Shown: piece by piece, positions 1 to 7,330 of the stretch
Numbering within the stretch: the stretch's first letter is position 1
How the letters are laid out: the number at the start of each line of letters is the position of its first letter
Source: Desulfosudis oleivorans Hxd3
GTDB taxonomy: Bacteria; Desulfobacterota; Desulfobacteria; Desulfobacterales; Desulfosudaceae
Assembly: GCF_000018405.1 (NCBI RefSeq)
Contig: NC_009943.1
Location: 2,297,001-2,361,000 of the forward strand
Length of the DNA: 64,000 nt
Reading direction: 5' to 3'
The notes under the pieces: generated by a model
Databases searched by the model: none
The model's input: the letters and a program-made list of their open reading frames with translations, nothing else
Told to the model about the DNA's origin: nothing
Position numbers and translations under genes: made by a program

Positions 1-596
1 TTTTCACGTAAATCCTTTGTGACAAGGGATTTACAGGCATCCCTGGCATGCCGGGGGCGCAGGCAGAGCAGCAGGTCCGTCAGGTTGCCGGAGACGCCGG
101 CCCGGTCAATGTGCTCGATATACTGGTGCATCACCGTTCCCACGGTCACGGTAAAAGAAGAGACCGCAGCCGAACCGGCGGCATCGCAGGCGGTCTGAGA
201 CACCATGCACCGGCAGGCAAAGGGCCGAACCTCGTAAACCGGGCAGGACCCGTCCGCCATCAGCAGCGGGCAGGGCCCCCATGCCGGGTCAGGCGTTTCT
301 TCTTCCGGCGGTTCCACCCCGTCGGCATAATACCGGGCGGTCTGGTTGAAGGTTGATTGGGGGCAAAACCGCCGGGACTCACTGGCCGCCACAACCCTGT
401 CCCACAGCCGGTCCCCCCGGGGCAGCGCGTCCAGTTGATCGGCAATGGCGCAGGCCTCCAGGGAGGTCAGGGTCACGTTGATGGTGCAGCAGGTGGCGCA
501 CCCCTTTTTGCAGGCCAGGTCAAGGGTCCGGACATACCGGTCGTAGACCTCGCGAATGTGGGCATAGGCGGCCCGCTGTTTTTCATACATGTTCAT
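1..596 (-). CDS. YkgJ-type Cys-cluster protein (3' end off window)
   Basis: The minus strand is open from an ATG at 596 to the left edge, so the gene is cut by the window. The visible ~198 residues start MNMYEKQRAAYAHIREVYDR. They carry a CKKGCATCC cluster near residues 29-37 and further cysteines in GPCPLL, GSCPVYEVRPFACRC and SQTAC, spaced as in the YkgJ/UPF0153 family, which is thought to bind zinc or an Fe-S cluster. The segment PVYEVRPFACR is close to the family signature. The biochemical role of the family is not well established. No clear Shine-Dalgarno precedes the ATG; the next Met is two codons in. The gene diverges from the aldolase operon across a repeat-containing gap. Confidence 0.75.
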   Translation of the reverse strand, partial: MNMYEKQRAAYAHIREVYDRYVRTLDLACKKGCATCCTINVTLTSLEACAIADQLDALPRGDRLWDRVVAASESRRFCPQSTFNQTARYYADGVEPPEEETPDPAWGPCPLLMADGSCPVYEVRPFACRCMVSQTACDAAGSAAVSSFTVTVGTVMHQYIEHIDRAGVSGNLTDLLLCLRPRHARDACKSLVTKDLRE

Positions 597-624
597 TTTT
601 CAGCCTGAAAGTAGGTATTTAACC

Positions 625-784
625 GTCATTGCGAGCGCAGCGAAGCAATCCTGGGCTCATCCGTGTCATTGCGAGCGCAGCGAAGCAATCCTGGGCTCAT
701 CCGTGTCATTGCGAGCGCAGCGAAGCAATCCTGTTCAGATGCGAATAAGATTGCGTCGTCACTGACGCTCCTCGCAATGACGCT
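625..784. repeat. 40-bp tandem repeat with inverted end
   Basis: Two perfect 40-bp units (625-664, 665-704) and most of a third (705-733) begin GTCATTGCGAGCGCAGCGAA. The segment 751-784 carries the reverse complement of the GTCATTGCGAG core, so the block can fold as a hairpin. This core is a common dispersed element in many bacterial genomes. The rest of the 597-963 gap (785-963) shows no gene or clear promoter. Confidence 0.85.
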
Positions 785-963
785 GTACGCGGCCGGGTCA
801 TTTTTTGCCATCATCAGTCACGGGCCGGTCTGGTGTCAACACAAATTCCACGGAAATCCGTGCGCCATATCAGGTCTTGACAGGTATCGGCCTTTTTTAG
901 CATACTGGCACATTGCACGGCGGCACGGAGACCCAGCGGGCCGCTTTTCCCTGAAACCAGCCG

Positions 964-3060
964 ATGAAAGACGGTAATATGCCGACCCAGTACGACAAAA
1001 AAGCGGTTCATGCCATTTTAAAGGCCCGGCCTGAATTGTCTCCAGACCTGGCCGCCTGCATTCATGTCTCCCGCCTGCTGGGCGGCGACCCGGCCATGGT
1101 GCTCCACGGCGGCGGCAACACCTCGGTCAAGCTGGTGGAAAAAGACCTTTTCGGCAAGGAGCTGCGGGTTCTTTGTATAAAAGGCAGCGGCGTGGACATG
1201 GCCCATATTGAGCCGGAGGGGTTTGCCGCCATGGACCTGGCGGCCCTTGAGCCAATACAGGGCATCAGGGCCTTAAGTGACGAAGAGATGGAAAACCAGC
1301 TCTCCCGTCACCGGCTGAATGTCAGGGCCCCTGCCCCTTCGGTGGAAACCTTTCTGCACGCCTTTCTGCCCCACCGGTTTGTCAATCACACCCATGCCGA
1401 TGCCGTGCTCGGCCTGACCAACCGCAGGCAGGCAAAAACCGTGGTCCGCCAGGTCCTCGGCCCGGACGTCTGCGTGGTGGCCTATGAGAAGTCAGGCCTG
1501 CCCCTGGCCCGGCACGTGGCCGCGGCATGGGAAAAGCAGCCGGCTGCCGACACCGTGGTGGTGCTGAATCACGGCATCTTCACCTTTTCCGATGACGCGA
1601 AAACCGCCTGCAACCGAATGTTGGAACATGTCCGCAAGGCCGAAGCATGGCTGGCGGCCCATCAGCCAACGGCCGTGCCCGAGACCATGGCGGCCCCGCC
1701 GGGCGCCGTTTGCGCCCGCGTGGTCCAGGTGATCCGCGGTGCCTGCGCCCATGTGGACAGGCAGGGGAAACCCACCCGGCTTCTGGCCGATCTTCGCACC
1801 GATACCGACCTGGTGGCCATCTCCCTGGACAGGTCGGCCCAAAAAATCTGCGCTTCCGGCGTGCTGACACCGGACCATGCCATTCGAACCAAAAACCGGA
1901 TCGCCTACCTGCCGTCAATTCCCGACAGCGACGAGGTTTTAAAGGCCCTGGTCGACAAAACCGTGGCCGCCTATGCCAAAGAGTACCGCCGCTACGTGGC
2001 GGCCCATGCCGACAAAGCGGAATGTCCTGAAACAGACCCCCTGCCCCGGGTGTTTCTGGTGGCCGGCCTGGGCCTGGTGGGGCTGGGCGTTACCCGAAAG
2101 GCGGCGACCGTGGCCGCGGACATCGCGGCCCACACCATCCGGATCAAGCACCGGTGCGGCATGGACGCCTACCGGGCCATTGCACCACAACACGTATTTG
2201 ACATGGAGTTCTGGCCCTTTCAGTTAAAGAAAGTGGCGCAACACCCGGCCCTTCCCCTTGAGGGCCAGGTGGCCCTGGTCACCGGCGCGGCCGGGGCCAT
2301 CGGGTTCGGCGTGGCCGACCGGCTTTTGGCTGCCGGCGCCGTGGTGGTGGCCGCTGACCTGGACGAAACCGGCCTTGCCAATGTGTGCGACCTGCTTTCA
2401 GAACGTCACGGCAAAGACCGCGTGGAGAGCGTCTCCTTTGACGTCACCGACTACGACCAGACCGAACGGGCCTTTATGAAGGCCTGCCTGAAGATGGGGG
2501 GTATCGATATCGTGGTGCCCAACGCGGGCATCGCCCATGTGGCCACCATTGAGGATCTTGCTCCCGCCGCCTTCAACCGGGTGGTGTCCGTCAACCTTAC
2601 CGGCACGTTCAACACCATCAAGGCCTCGGTCCCGATTTTCAAACGCCAGGGCACCGGCGGCAACATCATCGTGATCAGCACCAAGAACGTGTTTGATCCG
2701 GGCGCCGCTTTCGGGGCCTACAGCTCGGCCAAGGCCGGGGCCCACCAGATCGCCAAGATCGCGGCCATCGAGCTGGCACCCCTGGGGGTCCGCACCAACA
2801 TGGTCAACCCGGACGCGGTGTTCGGCGACGCGGCCGTGCCCTCCAAGCTGTGGGAGCTGATCGGGCCGGACCGGATGAAGGCCCGGGGCCTGGACCCGGA
2901 AGGATTAAAAGAATACTACCGCCAGCGCAACCTGCTCAAGGCAACAGTCACCGCTGAACACGTGGGCAACGTGGTGGTCTTTTTTGCCAGCGAGCTCTCC
3001 CCCACCACCGGCGCCAGCTTTCCGGTGGACGGGGGCAACGCCGCGGCATTCCCGAGATAG
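964..3060 (+). CDS. Bifunctional class II aldolase / short-chain dehydrogenase
   Basis: A 698-residue fusion. Residues about 20-420 are a class II (zinc) aldolase/adducin-like domain with the HTHADA metal-ligand motif near 140 and NHGIFTF near 200. Residues about 430-698 are a Rossmann SDR with TGAAGAIGFG near 440, NAG near 520 and the YSSAK catalytic motif near 585. The family includes RhaD/RhaE-like enzymes that oxidise a sugar or cleave a ketose phosphate; the true substrate cannot be read from sequence. Start is 964 (MKDGNMPTQ) or the ATG at 979 (MPTQYDKK); neither has a strong ribosome site. It is followed 8 bp later by a VOC protein and then LsrF, suggesting one operon for a sugar-phosphate or deoxy-sugar salvage route. 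Confidence 0.85.
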   Translation: MKDGNMPTQYDKKAVHAILKARPELSPDLAACIHVSRLLGGDPAMVLHGGGNTSVKLVEKDLFGKELRVLCIKGSGVDMAHIEPEGFAAMDLAALEPIQGIRALSDEEMENQLSRHRLNVRAPAPSVETFLHAFLPHRFVNHTHADAVLGLTNRRQAKTVVRQVLGPDVCVVAYEKSGLPLARHVAAAWEKQPAADTVVVLNHGIFTFSDDAKTACNRMLEHVRKAEAWLAAHQPTAVPETMAAPPGAVCARVVQVIRGACAHVDRQGKPTRLLADLRTDTDLVAISLDRSAQKICASGVLTPDHAIRTKNRIAYLPSIPDSDEVLKALVDKTVAAYAKEYRRYVAAHADKAECPETDPLPRVFLVAGLGLVGLGVTRKAATVAADIAAHTIRIKHRCGMDAYRAIAPQHVFDMEFWPFQLKKVAQHPALPLEGQVALVTGAAGAIGFGVADRLLAAGAVVVAADLDETGLANVCDLLSERHGKDRVESVSFDVTDYDQTERAFMKACLKMGGIDIVVPNAGIAHVATIEDLAPAAFNRVVSVNLTGTFNTIKASVPIFKRQGTGGNIIVISTKNVFDPGAAFGAYSSAKAGAHQIAKIAAIELAPLGVRTNMVNPDAVFGDAAVPSKLWELIGPDRMKARGLDPEGLKEYYRQRNLLKATVTAEHVGNVVVFFASELSPTTGASFPVDGGNAAAFPR

Positions 3061-3068
3061 GAACCCGA

Positions 3069-3452
3069 ATGAATCTGCACCACATCGGCATTGCCTGCCG
3101 GTCGTCATCCGCCGGCGACCGTTTCTACCGGGACCTGCTGGGTCTTGAAAAAAAGCGGGAGAGAACCGTGCCGGGAGAGATGATCAAAAAAATTTTCGAC
3201 ATCGACCAGGATGCCTTGATCATCGAATACGGCAATGAAACAATGCTTCTGGAGGTGTTTGTTATTCCGGAACTTGAGGAAGATCACCCGGTTTCCCATT
3301 TATGCCTGGAGGTGAACAACCGGGTCGCGTTTATGGAAAAATGCGCGGCCATGGGGTTTGGCGCACGGCAAATCCCGAAAACTGACGGCACCGCCATTGT
3401 CTTTGTCAAAGACGATGACGGCAATCAATACGAAATCAAAGAACAACCGTAA
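3069..3452 (+). CDS. VOC (glyoxalase/epimerase) family protein
   Basis: 127 residues with the betaalphabetabetabeta fold typical of vicinal-oxygen-chelate proteins. The N-terminus is [11 protein letters not shown], with the first metal-ligand His in [15 protein letters not shown] follows, then HLCLEVNN in the middle and an Asp/Gly-rich [14 protein letters not shown] near the end supplying the last acidic ligand. Length and pattern resemble glyoxalase I and methylmalonyl-CoA epimerase. It lies 8 bp after the aldolase/SDR fusion and 14 bp before lsrF, so it is probably co-transcribed and may act on a 2-oxoaldehyde or an alpha-carbonyl intermediate of that pathway. Substrate unknown. Confidence 0.8.
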   Translation: MNLHHIGIACRSSSAGDRFYRDLLGLEKKRERTVPGEMIKKIFDIDQDALIIEYGNETMLLEVFVIPELEEDHPVSHLCLEVNNRVAFMEKCAAMGFGARQIPKTDGTAIVFVKDDDGNQYEIKEQP

Positions 3453-3466
3453 CAAAGGAGCAGACC

Positions 3467-4351
3467 ATGCCAGACGTGGACGATCTCAAGGAAGGCAAGC
3501 AGTACCACACCGAAACCCCCCAGACAACGGAAGGCTTTTTCCTCAAGGGGTCCAACTCCCTGGACTGGGGAATGAAAAACCGGCTGGCCCGTATCTTTAA
3601 TCCCAAAACCGGGCGAACCGTGATGCTGGCCATTGACCACGGCTATTTCCAGGGGCCCACCACCGGCCTGGAGCGCATCGACATCAACATCATGCCCCTG
3701 GTGCCCTATGCCGACACCCTGATGCTCACACGGGGCATTCTTCGCAGCATCGTTCCCCCGTCCTTTACCACCCCCATCGTGCTGCGGGCCTCGGGCGGCA
3801 CCAGCATTCTCAAGGAGCTGTCCAACGAAGAGATCGCCGTGGACATCGAAGACTCCATTCGGCTCAATGTCTGCGCCATGGCCGTCCAGGTCTTTATCGG
3901 CGGAGAGTATGAACGCCAGTCCATCATCAACATGACCCGCCTGGTGGACATGGGCAACCGGTACGGCATTCCCACCCTGGCGGTGACTGCGGTGGGCAAG
4001 GACATGGCACGGGACGCCCGCTATTTCCGGCTGGCCACCCGTATCTGCGCCGAACTGGGGGCCCAGTACATCAAGTCCTATTATATCGATGAGGGCTTTG
4101 AAACAGTCACCGCCTCCTGCCCGGTGCCCATCGTGATGGCCGGCGGCAAGAAGCTTCCGGAACTCGACGCCCTGACCATGGCCTACAACGCGGTGCAGCA
4201 GGGCGCCGCCGGCGTGGACATGGGCCGGAACATCTTTCAGTCAGAAGCCCCGGTGGCCATGATCCAGGCGGTCAAAGCCGTGGTGCATGACAACGAGACC
4301 CCGCAAAAGGCCTTTGACCTTTACACCACCCTGAAAAACGAAGGCCGGTAA
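3467..4351 (+). CDS. lsrF: LsrF-family class I aldolase/thiolase
   Basis: 294 residues closely matching LsrF, the enzyme that transfers an acetyl group to CoA from 3-hydroxy-5-phosphonooxypentane-2,4-dione in autoinducer-2 breakdown. It has the DeoC/FbaB TIM-barrel layout: [11 protein letters not shown] near 55, LRASGGTS near 107, and [12 protein letters not shown] with Lys203, the Schiff-base lysine position of the family. MAGGKK and [13 protein letters not shown] form the phosphate site. The start has a good AAGGAG site 8 bp upstream. No lsrACDBK transport or kinase genes are nearby, so a role in AI-2 is doubtful. It may instead serve the sugar-phosphate route of its operon partners. A GC-rich hairpin follows. 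Confidence 0.85.
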   Translation: MPDVDDLKEGKQYHTETPQTTEGFFLKGSNSLDWGMKNRLARIFNPKTGRTVMLAIDHGYFQGPTTGLERIDINIMPLVPYADTLMLTRGILRSIVPPSFTTPIVLRASGGTSILKELSNEEIAVDIEDSIRLNVCAMAVQVFIGGEYERQSIINMTRLVDMGNRYGIPTLAVTAVGKDMARDARYFRLATRICAELGAQYIKSYYIDEGFETVTASCPVPIVMAGGKKLPELDALTMAYNAVQQGAAGVDMGRNIFQSEAPVAMIQAVKAVVHDNETPQKAFDLYTTLKNEGR

Positions 4352-4377
4352 CCCGGCAACCCCGCAAGTCCATTTTG

Positions 4378-4411
4378 CCCCGGCCCTGCCTGCAAAAAGG
4401 CATGGCCGGGG
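4378..4411 (+). terminator. GC-rich hairpin after lsrF
   Basis: Arms CCCCGGCC (4378-4385) and GGCCGGGG (4404-4411) pair, with an inner TGCCT/AGGCA stem around GCAAAA. It lies 27 bp after the lsrF stop. No T-tract follows, so it is either a weak terminator or an mRNA-stabilising hairpin. Confidence 0.45.
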
Positions 4412-4425
4412 CTCTCCCCTCCTCC

Positions 4426-4558
4426 AAATCGAAATCGGGATCGGGATCGAACTCCATCCGTGCGGCAAGTCCTTCTCCCCGGGAGCGCCGCACCCCAGTG
4501 CGGCAAAACCAATACGGTTCCCGGGAGCGCCGCACCCCAGTGCGGCAAAACCTGTTAA
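4426..4558. repeat. Composite repeat copy 1 (hexamers plus GC hairpins)
   Basis: Four ATCG-type hexamers (4426-4449) are followed by the shared sequence GAACTCCATCCRTGCGGCAA and then two copies of a GGGAGCGCCGCACCCCAGTG unit, which contains the CCGCACnnnAGTGCGG hairpin. The same composite occurs at 5099-5230 and 7201-7300. Together with the duplicated segment at 4560-4662 it fills most of the 400-bp gap before the antitoxin gene. Confidence 0.8.
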
Positions 4559-4559
4559 A

Positions 4560-4662
4560 CCGTATCTTTTGGCCAGCAAATCAAAAATATAGTAGTCCAC
4601 CAGCAGCGGAATCACCCGTGTCACCATCCTGGCGGCAATGGAGGCCGGTCACGTGCCGTTGA
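4560..4662 (-). pseudogene. Partial copy of the small membrane gene at 5253-5444
   Basis: About 103 bp matches 5257-5361 with about five mismatches. On the minus strand it encodes the C-terminal half (VTRVIPLLVDYYIFDLLAKR) preceded by the same in-frame TGA. The N-terminal part of the gene is absent here. It sits directly after composite repeat copy 1, as the longer copy sits after composite repeat copy 2, so repeat and gene fragment were probably duplicated together. Confidence 0.7.
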
Positions 4663-4751
4663 GGTTTATCCTGATTTTTTCTCCTGTCTGTGAAATTCTT
4701 TGACATATTTACCCCGATTCAGGATAATTGAAACATATATAGAGGTGTATT

Positions 4752-4937
4752 ATGCAGACAGACAACATAAAACAGAAAGCCCACCGTCTACTGGACCAAC
4801 TGCCGGACCAGGCCACTTGGGATGACCTGATGTACCAGATTTATGTAAGACAAGCCATTGAAGCGGGTATACAAGACAGTGATGAAGGCAGAACAGTGGA
4901 TGTCAAAGAAGTACGTCAGCGATTTGGCCTGGCATAA
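4752..4937 (+). CDS. Antitoxin of a ParE/RelE-type pair
   Basis: 61 residues, MQTDNIKQKAHRLLDQLPDQ, then WDDLMYQIYVRQAIEAGIQD and the closing TVDVKEVRQRFGLA. This pattern is typical of small antitoxins paired with ParE toxins: a helical protein with a C-terminal segment that wraps the toxin. An AGAGGTG ribosome site precedes the ATG. The last base of the stop codon overlaps the first base of the downstream toxin ATG, the usual translational coupling. The toxin next door is truncated, so this may now be an orphan antitoxin. Assignment rests on size, pattern and context. Confidence 0.75.
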   Translation: MQTDNIKQKAHRLLDQLPDQATWDDLMYQIYVRQAIEAGIQDSDEGRTVDVKEVRQRFGLA

Positions 4938-5230
4938 TGAAAGTCCACTGGACCGAAAATGCCATCGGCCATCTTGTAAACATCTATGAGTACATTGGCG
5001 CCAACTCCCCTACCTATGCCAAACAGACCGTCGATAAAATCACCAGACGTTCTATCCAGATAGCCGATCACCCTCACTCAGGCCGAAAGGTTCCGGAATC
5101 CAAATCGGGATCGGGATCGAACTCCATCCATGCGACAAAAGCCAATGCTGGTTCCCGGGGACGCCGCACCCCAGCGCGGCTAGTCCTTCTCCCCGGGAGC
5201 GCCGCACCCCAGTGCGGCAACACCTCTTGA
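4937..5230 (+). pseudogene. ParE-type toxin, C-terminus replaced by repeat
   Basis: The first ~54 residues (MKVHWTENAIGHLVNIYEYI ... HPHSGRKVPE) match the N-terminal half of ParE/RelE toxins, including the helical hairpin and the HPHSGRKVP turn. From about base 5099 the frame runs into composite repeat copy 2 and encodes low-complexity SKSGSGSNS followed by Arg/Pro-rich sequence to residue 97. The usual C-terminal strands (after GRKVPE, normally an IRE...YRI(I/V)Y stretch) are missing. Known ParE toxins need that C-terminus for activity, so this copy is probably inactive. No remnant of the lost end was seen downstream. Confidence 0.75.
5099..5230. repeat. Composite repeat copy 2, inside the toxin gene
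   Basis: It begins TCC then AAATCGGGATCGGGATCG (5102-5119), followed by GAACTCCATCCATGCG and two GC-rich units ending CCGCACCCCAGTGCGGCAAC. It shares both edges with copies 1 and 3. The left edge coincides with the point where ParE homology stops. Confidence 0.85.
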
Positions 5231-5252
5231 ATCGCGCCGAGTCGCAAGCAGC

Positions 5253-5444
5253 CTATCCGTATCTCTTGGCCAGCGAATCAAAAATATAGTAGCCCACCAG
5301 CAGCGGAATCACCCGTGTCACCATACTGGCGGCAATGGAGGCCGGTCACGTGCCGTTAAGGCAGAAAAGCGTGTAAAAAATCCCGCCGACACAGATAAAG
5401 GCCAGCCCCTTGAGAAGATAGTATATGAGTCTGTTCTTATCCAT
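5253..5444 (-). pseudogene. Small membrane protein gene with in-frame TGA
   Basis: From the ATG at 5444 the minus strand reads MDKNRLIYYLLKGLAFICVG and on to CLNGT. It then meets TGA as codon 33 (5348-5346) and continues in the same frame through PASIAASMVTRVIPLLVGYY and IFDSLAKRYG to TAG at 5253. The 64-codon product would be a two-helix membrane protein. The same TGA is present in the partial copy at 4560-4662, so it predates the duplication. The simplest reading is an old nonsense mutation. Selenocysteine is possible in this lineage, but I see no convincing SECIS hairpin just after the TGA. Confidence 0.5.
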
Positions 5445-5536
5445 GCGCTACGCTCCCGGCAGGGTGCCGCCCTGAGTTCTCCCAAAAGGGGCTTCAAAAA
5501 AACCGTCCCCCACTCACAAAACCTTGCTAATCTTGG

Positions 5537-5830
5537 CTATTCAGTATCGTGGTTTCGGAAATTCTTCCTCTTATTACCCAACAACAGTAAAGTATTTATG
5601 AGAATAAGCGAAAGAAGCGCTCCCCCAAATATATCTATCAGTAAGGCCATAGCTACTCCATCAATAAAAAACATTATCAATGGACTGTAGATAAGCAACC
5701 AAAACACAAAAGCAATTATTAACGCAGTATAATAATATTTTGTTGAGATTTCGACTTGACAATGTGGGCATAAAAATTCTTTGCGAATCTTGCTTAGTGA
5801 TATTTTCTTATTACATCTATGGCAATTCAT
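5537..5830 (-). CDS. Zinc-ribbon two-helix membrane protein
   Basis: 97 residues. The N-terminus has a zinc ribbon, MNCHRCNKKISL ... FLCPHCQVEIS (CxxC...CxxC). Two hydrophobic segments follow, about residues 33-57 and 60-85, and a short charged tail. Base composition is clearly more AT-rich than the neighbours, a sign of acquisition. It lies 49 bp downstream of the RHS gene on the same strand, the position usually taken by immunity genes of RHS polymorphic toxins, so an immunity or accessory role is possible. No family was recognised beyond the zinc ribbon. Confidence 0.6.
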   Translation of the reverse strand: MNCHRCNKKISLSKIRKEFLCPHCQVEISTKYYYTALIIAFVFWLLIYSPLIMFFIDGVAMALLIDIFGGALLSLILINTLLLLGNKRKNFRNHDTE

Positions 5831-5879
5831 ATGTTATTCCCCTATACATCTTCATCCCTTTTAAAAATAATTTAGTATA

Positions 5880-7193
5880 TTAGGCATAAGAAAAAGAATA
5901 GTCTCCCGGTGGAAAGTCTGAGCAATCATCTGGTGCCCCTGAACAAGTTGCATAGCATATACCAAATGAAACTACCCTGCATACAACCCCAACACCAATT
6001 CCAACTAATGGCCCGGAGACTATGCCTGATCCAATACCTAAAACAGTACAAGTATAGCCTAATGCCACATTACAAGCTATCTGGCATTTAGTCTTTTTTG
6101 AAAACAATCCGTAAGGATCAGTATTATTACTCACATTGTTATCTGCATAAATATATTGATTAATCCCACCCCGAAGTCCGATTGGATCATCTTTCAAGAA
6201 CCGTCCTAGCTCAGGAGCATAATAACGATGCAGGTTATAATGCAGCCCACTCTCCCCATCAAAGTATTGGCCCGGGAACCTGAGGTTATTCTCAACCGTC
6301 TCGATCTCAACAGTCGCATCCCCAAAGCTCTCGTACTTAGCACTCCAAACCACCGCCCCGTTACTGGCCGTCAGCTTCTGAGGGGTACCGAGGTGGTCAT
6401 TGTGGTAGAAGTAATAATTCCCACTAACCTTCATGAACAGCGGATCGGTGCCCCAGGTGCCGCCGGGCTGCCAGCCGTAGGACTTGACCACGGTTCCGGA
6501 GGCATTGATTTCCGCGACGAGGCCCTCATCACTGTAATGGAAGTACGTCCGTGTTCCCCCGACCCCCTTCCACAGCCTGCGGCCAAACGGGTCATAATAG
6601 TACGTGGCTGTCAAAGAACCGGAACCGGGCAGGCCGCTCCAGACCTGGGTCAGCCGGTCTTCCGTGTTGTATACATAACTGGTGACAACGCCGCCCACTG
6701 TCTTTTTAATGGTATTGCCGTTGGCGTCGTACTCGTATGTGGATCCCCCGGTCACTCCAACGGATGACAACAATTCGTTGTTGTCATTGTATGTCCAGTC
6801 TCCTGCCGCCTGGGCCGAGGTCAGGCGGTTGCCCACGCTGTCATAGGTAAAGGCCTCGTCGGCCAGGCCCGCGGCCGGGTTGTCAACCGTAGCCAGCCGG
6901 TGCAGATCGTCATATCCATACCCATAATCCCCGTGCTCGGTCTGCTTGGCCGTGATGTTGTCCATGGCGTCATGGGCGTAGGTGTAATTTAACAGGGCAT
7001 TGCCGCCCGGGTCAAGAGAGGTGATCTCTTTTACCCGCATCAGGGGATCGTATTCAAACTCACGGGTGGCCCCGCCTGGCAGGGTAATGGCAGCCGGCCG
7101 GTTCCATGTGTAGTCGCTGATGGTGACAAAGCCCAGGTTGGGGATCAGCACCCCGGCCAGGCGGTTGCTGTCATACAGGTAACCGTGCTCTCT
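5880..7193 (-). pseudogene. RHS/YD-repeat protein, C-terminal fragment
   Basis: About 437 codons of YD-repeat sequence (EYDPLMRVKEI, YGYGYDDLHRL, YEYDANGN, YYYDPFGRRLWK) end in the conserved RHS core (GLHYNLHRYYAPELGRFL, DPIGLRGGINQYIYADNN). A short Cys- and Gly-rich hydrophobic tip of ~70 residues follows. RHS proteins normally run past 1,000 residues with a secretion or export N-terminus; here the frame is open only to ~7193, where composite repeat copy 3 begins and soon supplies a stop. A GTG at 7151 could start a product, but no ribosome site is evident. This is best read as an orphan 3' module left by recombination. Confidence 0.75.
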
Positions 7194-7200
7194 CCCCCAT

Positions 7201-7300
7201 CCAAATCGAAATCGAAATCGCTATCGGAATCGGGATCGAACTCCATCCATGCGGCAAGTCCTTCTCTCCGGGAGCGCCGCACCCCAGTGCGGCAACACCT
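7201..7300. repeat. Composite repeat copy 3, at the RHS break
   Basis: Six hexamers AAATCG/AAATCG/AAATCG/CTATCG/GAATCG/GGATCG (7203-7238) are followed by GAACTCCATCCATGCGGCAA and one GGGAGCGCCGCACCCCAGTG unit. The left edge TCCAAATCG is the same as in copies 1 and 2 and marks the loss of RHS homology. Confidence 0.85.
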
Positions 7301-7330
7301 CTTAAACCCATGACTTTTAAATCCCCGACA

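Noticed and set aside
625-733. 40-bp tandem units as a CRISPR
   Set aside because: The units are adjacent and identical with no spacers; the inverted end marks a dispersed palindromic repeat.
4375-4662. 95-codon plus-strand frame across the repeat cluster after lsrF
   Set aside because: It consists of repeat-encoded low-complexity residues (SKSGSGS, RRTPVRQN) and has no ribosome site.
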